This document shows, in pieces, positions 8,301-16,234 of a stretch of DNA of 64,000 nucleotides. The translations under genes were made by a program, and so were the position numbers. The DNA comes from CAYNJG01 sp964397295 (lineage in GTDB: Bacteria > Planctomycetota > Planctomycetia > Pirellulales > Pirellulaceae). Where the stretch lies: assembly GCA_964397295.1 (NCBI GenBank), contig CAYNJG010000008.1, forward strand, positions 1-64,000, given 5' to 3'. The notes beneath the pieces are model-generated. The model did no database searches. It worked only from the letters and a program-made list of their open reading frames with translations, and was not told where the DNA came from. Every line of letters begins with the position of its first letter. The stretch's first letter is position 1.

Positions 8301-9909
8301 GCGATTCGCCGCATCAGAAGATGCGGCGCGATTCCGTGACGCCCTGGGCGTGATGCCGCCGCCTGGATTGCCCGATGCATTCATGGAAACGGTGAGTAAT
8401 CCGCTGGGCGATTTGGTTTCTCGCTATGCGCGAACGCACGTTCCGTTTCAGTTGGAAGATGTTGCCGCGCGGTTTAGTCTTGGCAAAGCGATCGTTCGGG
8501 ATGCTCTTCAGGAACTAGCCGCCAAAGATCGTGTGCTTGAAGGCGAGTTTTTGCCGGGTGGACGAGGGCGTGAATGGTGTGATCCAGAAGTACTTCGCAC
8601 ACTCAAACGAAAATCTCTGGCTCGACTCCGCAAGCAAATCGAGCCTGTTTCGCACGGGGCATTGGCGAGATTTCTGCCGATGTGGCAATCGATTGCAAAT
8701 CCACGGCGAGGTTTGGACGGCTTGCTAGACGTCATCGAACAGCTGCAAGGCGTTGCGTTGCCGGCTTCGACGCTTGAACAAGAGATTTTGCCTATGCGAG
8801 TACGAGATTTCAAAGTCAGTGACTTGGATGAATTGTGTTCGGCGGGCGAGGTTGTCTGGCGGGGCTTCGACTCGTCGGGTAAGGGTGATAGTCGCATTGG
8901 TCTTTATCTTGCCGACAACTACCTTTCGCTTTGCCGCGACATTGAAACTGTTGAAGGCGAATTGCACGACCAGATTCGCGAACTACTGGCGGAGCGAGGA
9001 GCTTTGTTTTTCGATGACGTGGCTAAGTCACTTGGCGGTTTTCGCAACGACGCGTTCAATGCACTTTGGGATTTGGTATGGGCCGGCGAAGTGACCAACG
9101 ACACGCTGGCTCCATTGCGTTCTTTGCGTCGCGCGACAGGAAAACAAAAGAGTCGTACAGGTCGACGCACAAGTCAGCGCGGTCGAGTGTTTCGATCTCG
9201 GCGCGCCGCAAAGACACCGGGTTCCGATGGTCGCTGGTCCTTGTTGGTTGCGCCCGGCACGGAATTGCCCACGACGACAGAGCGTCAAATGGCATTGGCG
9301 ACGCAACTCATTGAGCGATACGGTGTGCTGACTCGCGAGATGGTTGCTAGTGAAGGCGTAGTGGGCGGTTTCTCTGGTATTTATCCCATTTTGAAAGCGA
9401 TGGAAGAAGCTGGTCGCATTCGTCGTGGTTACTTCGTCGCCGGCCTTGGTGCGGCGCAGTTCGCGGCTGCCGGAGCCGAAGATCGCTTGCGCGACAGTGA
9501 CCGAATTGCAGAATCGGATCCAGACGAAAATGACGAAGACATATTGATTCTCGCGGCAACTGATCCGGCGAACCCGTATGGCTCGGCATTGCGTTGGCCG
9601 GAATCTGCTTGCGGTACGCGGCCGCAACGAATCGCTGGAGCGCGAGTCATTCAATATGGCGGTGAGTTGTTAGGTTACCTTGGTCGAACTGGGCAGTCGT
9701 TACTTACGTTTTTGCCACCGGATGAACCAGAGCGTTCGAATTCGATTACAAATCTGATGGCCGGATTATTGAAGCTTTCGAAAGACGGCGAAGTTATATA
9801 CTTCGTTAAAGTTGACGGTGTTGCACCGCGCGATTCAACGATCAACGAGGCCCTCGTCGACGCCGGGTTTATTCCATCGGCAAAAGGGTATCAGCTTCGA
9901 GCAAAGTAG
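5386..9909 (+). CDS. lhr: Lhr-like superfamily 2 ATP-dependent helicase
   Basis: 1507 residues, close to the full-length Lhr of Escherichia coli (about 1540), so this is the long form with the C-terminal extension. Seen: a Q-like region, Walker A APTGSGKT at residues 50-57, motif Ia YISPLKAL, motif II DEIH (about residue 170), motif III SAT, helicase C domain with TSSLELGIDMG and QRIGRAGHQ, then the Lhr winged-helix/beta-barrel core and a long C-terminal domain. Known role: 3'-5' DNA/RNA helicase in DNA repair. The GTG at 5386 gives the longest plausible start; an ATG at 5410 is possible. It overlaps no neighbour and is probably monocistronic. Confidence 0.9.
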   Translation: MSTAPPSNMDLSFFHPTLTRWFLDTFEKPTAAQEKAWPVIADGKNTLLLAPTGSGKTLAAFLVAINRIMFEKPRAEDSPRGIRTLYISPLKALGVDVERNLRSPLAGVRVAALRDEIEHHIPAVGVRSGDTPTAERTRLRRDPPDILITTPESLYLMLTSQAREILTTVDTIIIDEIHSMVATKRGTHLFLSLERLERLRAGCNPNAKPIQRIGLSATQRPLDEVARLLGGAELDDANATPRPRHVEIIEAGRKRSLDLTIEVPVEDMAALAAESPPSGAASSGPSVPSIWPAIHPRLVELIKSHKSTMIFVNSRRLAERLSAAINELSEEELAMAHHGSIAKDMRLMIEDRLKRGQLPAIIATSSLELGIDMGAVDLVIQIEAPPTIASGIQRIGRAGHQVGAVSEGVIFPKFRGDLLSCSAATEKMYVGEVEETFYPRNPLDVMAQQIVAMVALESKSVDEVYATIKQAAPFNELPRTAFENVLDLLSGRYPSDEFSELRPRINWDRIKGELAPRKGTQRLAILNAGTIPDRGLYGVFLVGDGSASSRVGELDEEMVFETRPGDVFLLGASSWRVLEITHDRVLVTPAPGEPGRMPFWRGDGPGRPLDFGKAIGALTRRLLSTGRKKAEEKLVDAHALEPRAAKNLMDYLKDQVEATGDVPSDKTIVIESFLDEVGDWRVAILTPFGARIHAPWAMAVMSKIQEDYDDEVDMVWTDDGIMFRMVSSDNPPSLDVLLPRSENIEETVTNQLGGTALFAARFRENAARALLLPRQNPGRRTPLWVQRRKSADLLKVASQFRNFPILLETYRECLRDVFDIRGLSTILQDIERRVVSVRCVETRTPSPFASTLLFTYTANFLYDSDAPLAERRARSLALDYSQLKELLGDAGLRELLEADVVDEVALQLQRLNSKYPAKNADAVHELLLKLGDLSGDELTARCDNEFVAKLDTTLEQLESDRRIIQIRVGGEMRFAASEDAARFRDALGVMPPPGLPDAFMETVSNPLGDLVSRYARTHVPFQLEDVAARFSLGKAIVRDALQELAAKDRVLEGEFLPGGRGREWCDPEVLRTLKRKSLARLRKQIEPVSHGALARFLPMWQSIANPRRGLDGLLDVIEQLQGVALPASTLEQEILPMRVRDFKVSDLDELCSAGEVVWRGFDSSGKGDSRIGLYLADNYLSLCRDIETVEGELHDQIRELLAERGALFFDDVAKSLGGFRNDAFNALWDLVWAGEVTNDTLAPLRSLRRATGKQKSRTGRRTSQRGRVFRSRRAAKTPGSDGRWSLLVAPGTELPTTTERQMALATQLIERYGVLTREMVASEGVVGGFSGIYPILKAMEEAGRIRRGYFVAGLGAAQFAAAGAEDRLRDSDRIAESDPDENDEDILILAATDPANPYGSALRWPESACGTRPQRIAGARVIQYGGELLGYLGRTGQSLLTFLPPDEPERSNSITNLMAGLLKLSKDGEVIYFVKVDGVAPRDSTINEALVDAGFIPSAKGYQLRAK

Positions 9910-10126
9910 CGAACAGTCACGGAGAGCCGCCACCGACTTTGAGGGTTTCCTGGTTTCGAAGGCCTTCGTAGGATCTCAGGAAGCTGCTTTTTGCGGGTTC
10001 TCACCGTCCCACGAGCTGTAGCGTTAACCCTCTACTCATCCGTTCGGGAATCTGCTACTTTACGGGACTCGAATCGAGTCATTTCCTTGAACAAGTCGAA
10101 CAAGCGTTTGCTGAGGCGTTAATCCT

Positions 10127-10438
10127 ATGTATGCCATCATCTCCGATAGCGGTCGTCAATACACGGTCAAAGAAGGCGACGTTCTAACCGTCGATTATCG
10201 CGAGGCAGAAAAAGGTTCGACCATAGACTTCGACAAGGTTTTGGCGGTCTCAGGTGACGCTGGTTTGACAGTCGGTGCACCTCATGTTTCCGGTGCGAAG
10301 GTTTCTGCGGAAGTCATCGGTCCGAAGCTTGGCAAGAAACTCGTCGTACAGAAGATTCGACGACGTAAGAACTCGCGACGCAAGACGGGCCATCGTCAAA
10401 TGCATCTCGAAGTCAAGATCGGCAAGATCTCGGGTTAG
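10127..10438 (+). CDS. rplU: 50S ribosomal protein L21
   Basis: 103 residues, full-length L21. It begins MYAIISDSGRQYTVKEGD and carries the conserved basic loop KIRRRKNSRRKTGHRQ near the C-terminus that contacts 23S rRNA. L21 is a component of the large ribosomal subunit. In most bacteria rplU is followed immediately by rpmA (L27); here the next gene is a DUF1877 protein and no L27 is seen in the window. No clear L21 leader structure or ribosome binding site stands out upstream. Confidence 0.97.
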   Translation: MYAIISDSGRQYTVKEGDVLTVDYREAEKGSTIDFDKVLAVSGDAGLTVGAPHVSGAKVSAEVIGPKLGKKLVVQKIRRRKNSRRKTGHRQMHLEVKIGKISG

Positions 10439-10468
10439 ACCCGACGATAGAAAATTCGGGGTCGCGTC

Positions 10469-11062
10469 ATGGGCTTACGGATTTCCTTCACCACACTCTC
10501 CAACGAAACGATCGCGGAAGCGCTCGGTAGCCCGTCGTCTGTTGAATTCTTGGCCAACCGTTTTGCTGCGCCAGACTTGGCCGAAGGCTGGATGTCCGGT
10601 CTCCTAGCTGGTAAGTCGAAGCAGAAACCGGCTCGTGGAACGCTGAGATTCTTCAAGCCTGGAGTTCGTGCGAACGCTGAAGGCGTGCACATGTCGTTGG
10701 GTATGTCTTGGGCTGGATTGAACTACCTGTTGACGAAAGCTCGTGGCAACGTGTGGCCGGCTCACTTTTTGCTAGATGGCGGAACGCTCGTCAGTTCGGA
10801 AGATGACGGGCACACGGTGCGAGTATTGCAATCCGAAGAGGTGAGCAAAGTATCGGAAATGCTATGCAAGTTAAACCATGGGGATCTTGGGCGGCACTAC
10901 GACGCCGACAAGATGACCAGTGCGGCAGTTTATCCGAAAGAGCTTTGGAAACGAGAGGAATTCGACGGTTGCCAGTATCTGTTGGACCACTTCGATATTC
11001 TCCGACGATTCTTGTTCGGCGCCTCAGGAAAAGAACTCGGTTGCCAAGTGCAACTTAGTTAG
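10469..11062 (+). CDS. DUF1877 family (YfbM-like) protein
   Basis: 197 residues beginning MGLRISFTTLSNETI. The arrangement of an N-terminal helical segment, the HMSLGMSWAGLNYLLT block (about residues 76-90), and a C-terminal YPKELWKREEFDGCQYLLDHFDILRRF region matches the DUF1877/YfbM family, small alpha/beta proteins of unknown function. No signal peptide or membrane segment. It follows rplU by 30 nt on the same strand, so co-transcription is likely, but no functional link is known. Confidence 0.8.
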   Translation: MGLRISFTTLSNETIAEALGSPSSVEFLANRFAAPDLAEGWMSGLLAGKSKQKPARGTLRFFKPGVRANAEGVHMSLGMSWAGLNYLLTKARGNVWPAHFLLDGGTLVSSEDDGHTVRVLQSEEVSKVSEMLCKLNHGDLGRHYDADKMTSAAVYPKELWKREEFDGCQYLLDHFDILRRFLFGASGKELGCQVQLS

Positions 11063-11150
11063 TCTCGTACCGAGATTATTGCCAAGATCCTATTCAGCCA
11101 AACGAAACGGTTACGTTCTTTCAGTGCCCGTAATCAATCGGAGCGAGCTG

Positions 11151-12131
11151 ATGTCGCACAACCCTCGTCGAGATCTGGGTACGCCCATTTTTCTCGTTTT
11201 CGCTGCCATTTTGATCGGTTGTTGCTTGATGGCTTGGCGATCAATGAGCCTGAGTAGTCAAGCGACGGCGTACCTGCGCGTTGATCGAAACGCAGTGGGA
11301 GGGACTGCGGTCGACTACATGATCTTCAAGGAGACACAGGGTGCGTTGCTAAAAAGTGAGTATGTCCTCAAAACTGCACTTACCTCTGACAGCCTGTCGC
11401 GGACGGATATTACATGGCACGAATTGTCCGCGAGTCTTCATGTCCAATCCAGCGAGGACGAGTTGCTTTGTTTGAAACTTCGAGGACGAAACAATGAAGA
11501 AACGGTAGCGCTCCTCAATGCAGTTTTGGACGCTTACAAAAGCGAAGTCTTAGACAAAGATCGCCTAGAAAAGATGAATCTCCTCGTCAAGATACGCACG
11601 CTATACGAGGAGAAATACAATGAAATGGTGGAAGAGAATGAGGCCGTTAAGTCCAAGTACGCATGGAGGAGCATCGCAGAAGTTGGCGTCGAGGGCGGCG
11701 AAGAACGCCTGAAACTCCACCAAAAGGAGCTGCAGGATCTGAAAAATCAACTCATTGAATTGAAGCAAGATGACCAAAACAAACGGCTGAAGCGATCGAA
11801 TTGGTCAACAAATCAATCGCGGAAAAGACATCGAAAATTGAGGATTTCGAGAGTTCTTGGAGAGAGATTGAGACGCATGGCAAGAGGCTGAGCACCTTGG
11901 CAAACGATCTAGCGAGCATCGCCGAAGAAAGAGCAAAACTAGAATCCGAGTTAGAAAGTGCTGGACCCGTAGTGATCATTCAAAAAGCTCATCCCAATTA
12001 GGAGACAATCGATATCTGAAAGTGTTTTCCGCAGCCGCTATTCTGTCTTCGCTGTCGTTGCAACTTGCGTCGAAATCTTGCGAGCGAAGATTGACATTTT
12101 GAACGGCGAAAGTTCAGAAGGTGTTTGCTAA
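11151..12131 (+). pseudogene. Decayed polysaccharide chain-length determinant / co-polymerase-like gene
   Basis: The ATG at 11151 with GGAG 7 nt upstream starts an open frame with one transmembrane helix (TPIFLVFAAILIGCCLMAW), a Wzz-like beta region and a long coiled coil. At about 11783 the coiled coil moves to the next frame: adding one base in the A run at 11781-11783 would restore QNK-TAEAIELVNKS and continue to GPVVIIQKAHPN with a stop at 11999-12001. From 12000, back in the first frame, a hydrophobic segment SVFAVVATCVEILRAKIDIL runs to TAA at 12129, resembling the second membrane helix of GumC/Wzz-type proteins. Two compensating frameshifts therefore interrupt one ancestral gene. The membrane-flanked coiled-coil layout fits the family; the assignment is inference and sequencing error is possible. 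Confidence 0.6.
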
Positions 12132-12374
12132 GTAGCAACAATTCGGTCACTTCCCACCGTAAGACGCGGGTGCGCGCCATGACATCCGCAAGAAGCTGCA
12201 TGGAGCCGCACTGAATGTCAAAATCGCTATGAGCGGCCGGTAAAATCGACACTTCCCATTTCATCGCATTTTCGAGTTTCCGCATCTCTCATCTAAGAGA
12301 ACATCAACATCTTGCCCGCGACGTAGTTTTTCAGGCAGTCGAGACGGTTTACCCTGGCGATCTGATGTAGCGGA

Positions 12375-14321
12375 ATGCAAACAGTTGAAAACCACAATTC
12401 GGAGTTTGCGCGCTTTCGCGAAGCCAGGGTGCCGCAAATCATCCTGTTTTGCGTAGTAGCCTGGACAGGTTTTGGACTGTACTATCTGTTCAACGAGAGA
12501 TTCCTCGCGGGTGGCCAATGTTTGCTCCAAGGTGCTATTGGAGTATTGCTTGCGCGACAAGCGACGAAGCACGTTGGCCGACGGTTGTTGATCGCACGAG
12601 TTTATGTTGGACTCGTCCTCGCGGGACTGGTACTCGACTCGTGCGTCAACGGATTGCAATACTCTCTGGCGCCGATCTTCTTTCCTTGCGCCGTCCTTGT
12701 TGCGTCGTTGACCTTTGGAAAAAGGCACGCCTGGAAAATTCTGGGCGCAGTAGTCGTTAGCGTTCTGGCAATTCATTACGTCCTTCCAGTCCTGCTACCG
12801 CCGCAGGCTCCACCACCCCAGCTCGATCGAGTACTTGCCTTACTAACGCTACTGGGCGTCATTGCTTCGTGTACTTACTACGCTGAATCGAAAACCGAGG
12901 TGTTCGCTGAGCAACTTCAGGAGACAACGGACCAGCTTCGAGAACGATCCAGGGAACTAGACACCATTGTCGGACTTGATTCACTTACGTTGCTAGGAAA
13001 CCGCCGACGATTTCGTGAAGTTTGCGATGAATATCTGCGGAAGCATCGGCGATTCGGGCTTCTACTTATCGACGTTGACGAGTTTAAGTTGATCAACGAT
13101 CGATTTGGACATGCCACTGGAGACGAGGTGCTTTGCAACGTGGGTGATTGCCTGCGAAATGCCGTGGATGAAAGTGACCTGGTCTATCGATTGGGAGGAG
13201 ATGAATTCGTTGTAATCCTTCCCGAGGTGTTGGATTCGAATTCAGATTTCGAAGAAGCTGTATTTCGCAATGCTGAGAAACTACTAAAGGTCATGGATTC
13301 TCAATTCATTGCGTCCGGGGAAATAAGGAAGTTAGGTCTTAGCATAGGGATCTCGTTTTTCCCCAAGCACGCCAGAAGCGTGGATGAGCTAATGTCCTGC
13401 GCCGACCGAGCGATGTACAAAGCAAAGGCTTGCCAATCTGTCGTGGTTTTCGAAACCGAAATGCGTGATGAGATTGAATCGAAACGGCAGCTTCGTGAAA
13501 ACCTTGCTGAGGCTATCGCAAATGACGAGTTTTCACTTCGATATCAACCTCAAGTGGAAATCGCGACCAACAAAATCGTTGGCGTTGAGGCCCTGATTCG
13601 CTGGGAGAAAGACGGTGAGACGATCAGCCCAGCCGAATTCATTCCGTGTCTTGAGGAGACCGGAAGAATCATTGATGTAGGTTTGTGGGTAATTAAAGAA
13701 GTATGCCAGCAAATTCGTCAGTGGCACGAAATTGGCTTTCACGTTCGAGTCTCTGTGAATGTGAGCTCGATCCAGATACAGGAAGATGGATTTGCTGACG
13801 CTGTTGTTGGGATATTAAATGAATTTGGCGTCCCTGCCGAGCTTCTGGACATCGAGATCACCGAGTCGTTGCTGCTCGAAAATGTAGACCACTCGAACCG
13901 CAACATTGAGAAGCTCGCGAGTGAGGGTGTTTGTTTCAGCATTGACGATTTCGGTACAGGCTATTCATCTCTTGCCTATCTGAAGCAGCTCTCTATGGAT
14001 CGCATTAAGATCGACCGATCCTTCATAAAGGATATTCCCGATTCGGAAGATGGATGGATCGCGAAAACCATTATCTCGTTGGCGAAGCACCTGGATATGG
14101 CGGTTGTTGGCGAAGGTGTCGAGACCGACTATCAACTCGATTTTCTTCGTCAGCATGATTGTGACGAGTTCCAAGGCTACCTATTCAGCAGGCCGATAAC
14201 AGCGGAACAGTGTACGCGTCTGCTCGAATCCAACGAGCGTAGATCTGTGTTGGCGATCGCCGATTCAAAGAGCAACAACGACGATCACGCGGTCGCAGAC
14301 CTGATGTTAGATCGTGTTTGA
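12375..14321 (+). CDS. Membrane GGDEF-EAL protein (diguanylate cyclase / c-di-GMP phosphodiesterase)
   Basis: 648 residues. Residues 20-180 hold several transmembrane helices (no recognised sensor), followed by a short coiled coil, a GGDEF domain (about 195-350) and an EAL domain (about 370-620). The GGDEF motif is intact (LGGDEFVV) and the EAL domain keeps VEALIRW, NVSS, EITES, IDDFGTG, KIDRSF, GEGVET and the late EFQGYLFSRP, so both activities look possible. The product-inhibition I-site upstream of GGDEF reads DESD instead of RxxD, so inhibition by c-di-GMP is probably lost. Adjacent to the decayed polysaccharide gene, which fits a role in matrix or attachment control. Confidence 0.93.
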   Translation: MQTVENHNSEFARFREARVPQIILFCVVAWTGFGLYYLFNERFLAGGQCLLQGAIGVLLARQATKHVGRRLLIARVYVGLVLAGLVLDSCVNGLQYSLAPIFFPCAVLVASLTFGKRHAWKILGAVVVSVLAIHYVLPVLLPPQAPPPQLDRVLALLTLLGVIASCTYYAESKTEVFAEQLQETTDQLRERSRELDTIVGLDSLTLLGNRRRFREVCDEYLRKHRRFGLLLIDVDEFKLINDRFGHATGDEVLCNVGDCLRNAVDESDLVYRLGGDEFVVILPEVLDSNSDFEEAVFRNAEKLLKVMDSQFIASGEIRKLGLSIGISFFPKHARSVDELMSCADRAMYKAKACQSVVVFETEMRDEIESKRQLRENLAEAIANDEFSLRYQPQVEIATNKIVGVEALIRWEKDGETISPAEFIPCLEETGRIIDVGLWVIKEVCQQIRQWHEIGFHVRVSVNVSSIQIQEDGFADAVVGILNEFGVPAELLDIEITESLLLENVDHSNRNIEKLASEGVCFSIDDFGTGYSSLAYLKQLSMDRIKIDRSFIKDIPDSEDGWIAKTIISLAKHLDMAVVGEGVETDYQLDFLRQHDCDEFQGYLFSRPITAEQCTRLLESNERRSVLAIADSKSNNDDHAVADLMLDRV

Positions 14322-14370
14322 CCCGTAGAAGTTCAGTCTAAGTGCCGTCTCAAAAATTCAGTACCGGTAG

Positions 14371-14391
14371 CGAAACTCGTCAAGAGTTTTG
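14371..14391 (+). terminator. Candidate terminator after the GGDEF-EAL gene
   Basis: An 8-bp stem (CGAAACTC / GAGTTTTG, one G-T pair) with a 5-nt loop, followed by GTTTTGC. It lies between convergent genes and may serve the plus strand. The T tract is short. Confidence 0.4.
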
Positions 14392-14442
14392 GTTTTGCTG
14401 AGTGGACGCTGAAAGTCTTTGGGACTTTCGTACGCGACGCGC

Positions 14443-15069
14443 CTAATCTAGATGGTTGGTGCAGTTCAACGATTTGGCTCGGAAGTCAGATCCGTCGTGC
14501 ACTAAATAGTTCACGCCCGTATTCGAGTGTTCCAATTCTTCCATGCGCGGGATGCCGTATTCTTTCAATAGCGTCGCCAGCAAGATACGCAAAAACCGGC
14601 CATGAGCCACTACGAGCACTCGCATGCCCGGTGACTTCTCAACGATCCGATCGATTGCAGCGACACCGCGACTTTGTACTTGGCGAAGCGTTTCACCGTT
14701 TTCCACGGCGTAGTCATGTTCACCATCGTGCCAACGCTGCTTCATTTCCTCAAAAGCGGACGAGAGTTCTTCCGACTGGGACTGGCCCTCGAAGACACCC
14801 CACGACATCTCTTCGAGATCCGGGTCTGTGGGAATCTCATCAAAACCAATTGCTTGTGCGACACACTGTGCCGTTTGTAAAGCGCGCCGCAGCGGACTGC
14901 TGTAAATCACGTCTACGGGATCCGCTGCAAAACGTTTGGCAAGCATAGCGGCTTGAGCCAAGCCTGTTTCGTTCAGCGGAGAATTAACGCCGCGGCCCTG
15001 AACGATACCCTGTCGATTGAAATCGGTTTCGCCGTGGCGAACGAGAAAAAGATGTGTCTCAGTATTCAT
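14443..15069 (-). CDS. Histidine phosphatase (phosphoglycerate mutase-like) family protein
   Basis: 208 residues from the ATG at 15069, chosen because the catalytic motif then falls at the usual distance from the start (LFLVRHGETDFN, RHG at about residues 10-12). The frame is open 34 codons further upstream, but that stretch looks unrelated. Other conserved elements are the SSPLRRALQTA arginine motif, the acidic residue in WGVFEGQ, and the second catalytic histidine in VVAHGRFLR. The family includes cofactor-dependent phosphoglycerate mutases, alpha-ribazole phosphatase (CobC) and broad phosphatases; size and motifs fit a phosphatase better than glycolytic GpmA. No operon partner. Confidence 0.85.
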   Translation of the reverse strand: MNTETHLFLVRHGETDFNRQGIVQGRGVNSPLNETGLAQAAMLAKRFAADPVDVIYSSPLRRALQTAQCVAQAIGFDEIPTDPDLEEMSWGVFEGQSQSEELSSAFEEMKQRWHDGEHDYAVENGETLRQVQSRGVAAIDRIVEKSPGMRVLVVAHGRFLRILLATLLKEYGIPRMEELEHSNTGVNYLVHDGSDFRAKSLNCTNHLD

Positions 15070-15295
15070 GCCGCCCAGGCTACGATAGAAGCTTGATGAC
15101 GAATAGGTCGCTAACTTGCATGACCATAGAAAAAGTTGTTCGCTAGAAATCTCGCGAACCAGAAGCGTCACTGAGTGTCATATGCACTCTCACGTGAAAC
15201 GGGTAAAGTTGCGGCTCGATTCAATCGGTCCGCGCCGGTGGAAAGGCGACTTTGCATTTCACAAACTGAGTAACTCACTCTGAACAGCACTCCCA

Positions 15296-16201
15296 ATGAA
15301 CATGGAACAGCTAGGTCCCGTTGCGGGACTCGCAGCAGCGGCATGTTGGGCGACAGCCAGCGTATGGTACGCCCGAGTTCCCATCGGTGCTGGAGCCATG
15401 ACGACGTTCAAAAACAGCCTCGCCACTGTGTGCCTGTTTGTCATTCTGTGTTGCAGCGCGCTGGTGACTGGTGAACCCATGTTTCAAGCGTCCGCAACGG
15501 CTTGGTGGGATATTGGGCTTAGCGGAGTGATTGGCCTATGCCTGGCAGACATTGCTTACTTCCGCAGCATCCAGATTCTCGGCGCGCGGCACGGTCTCAC
15601 GTTGACGTTGCTTACGCCGCCGCTAACTGCGTTGCTCGGGCAGTTTTGGTTGGGCGATCAACTAACCCCTGTCACTTGGATGTCCATCTTCGTGACATTG
15701 GCAGGAGTTGGTATCGTTATGCGACAGCGAGCGGAACGAAACGCAGACCAAGAACATCGGCCGGGGTCAACGGAGTGGGGTGTGAGTTGCGCGTTACTTG
15801 GAATTGGGACGATGGCCGTTGGAGCAGTCGTGATGAAACGTGGTCTTTCGGAAGTAGATCCGATCGAAGGTACGTTCATTCGCTTGCTGGTCGCCAGCGT
15901 GTTTGGAGTATGTTTGAGCGCGGTGCTCGGTCAGTTCCGCGAGATTGCCGATCTGCTAAAGAACAAAGTCGGTTTGAAACCACTCTTATCCGCTACGTTG
16001 CTGGGCACCGTATTCGGTGTCTGTTTGATGTTGATGGCGTACAAGTATTGCCAAACTGGAATTGCGGCAACATTGACTTCCACGACGCCACTGTTCGTGA
16101 TTCCAGTGGTTTACTTTGTATACGGTGAGAAAATTACGCCGCTGGCTATCGCCGGAGCAGTCGTGGCTTTTGGTGGTGTGTGTGGTTTGCTTCTCGCGTG
16201 A
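15296..16201 (+). CDS. EamA/DMT-superfamily transporter
   Basis: 301 residues with about ten transmembrane helices in two related halves, the layout of drug/metabolite transporters of the EamA family. The first half includes ARHGLTLTLLTPPLTALLGQ and the second half CQTGIAATLTSTTPLFVIPV, the paired half-repeat signatures. The inner membrane is the expected location; the substrate (metabolite, amino acid or nucleoside export or uptake) cannot be predicted. ATG at 15296; convergent with the large secreted protein downstream. Confidence 0.85.
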   Translation: MNMEQLGPVAGLAAAACWATASVWYARVPIGAGAMTTFKNSLATVCLFVILCCSALVTGEPMFQASATAWWDIGLSGVIGLCLADIAYFRSIQILGARHGLTLTLLTPPLTALLGQFWLGDQLTPVTWMSIFVTLAGVGIVMRQRAERNADQEHRPGSTEWGVSCALLGIGTMAVGAVVMKRGLSEVDPIEGTFIRLLVASVFGVCLSAVLGQFREIADLLKNKVGLKPLLSATLLGTVFGVCLMLMAYKYCQTGIAATLTSTTPLFVIPVVYFVYGEKITPLAIAGAVVAFGGVCGLLLA

Positions 16202-16234
16202 GCAGACGACGGTTGGAAGCCAGCCAGCTCCACC

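Noticed and set aside
9028..9654. Long minus-strand frame opposite the C-terminal part of lhr.
   Set aside because: Arg/Ser-rich shadow translation with no motif; the plus-strand frame is a full-length conserved helicase.
11781..11802. Possible programmed -1 frameshift site in the chain-length-like gene.
   Set aside because: The shift direction fits -1, but no X XXY YYZ heptamer lies in the zero frame, and a second, compensating shift is needed at about 12000, which points to decay or sequence error.
11998..12285. 95-residue minus-strand open frame after the decayed gene.
   Set aside because: No motif, no ribosome binding site, and its 5' part overlaps the tail of the pseudogene on the other strand.
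12261..12776. 171-residue minus-strand open frame covering the start of the GGDEF-EAL gene.
   Set aside because: It lies almost entirely opposite coding sequence with well-supported membrane helices, and its composition is that of an antisense shadow.
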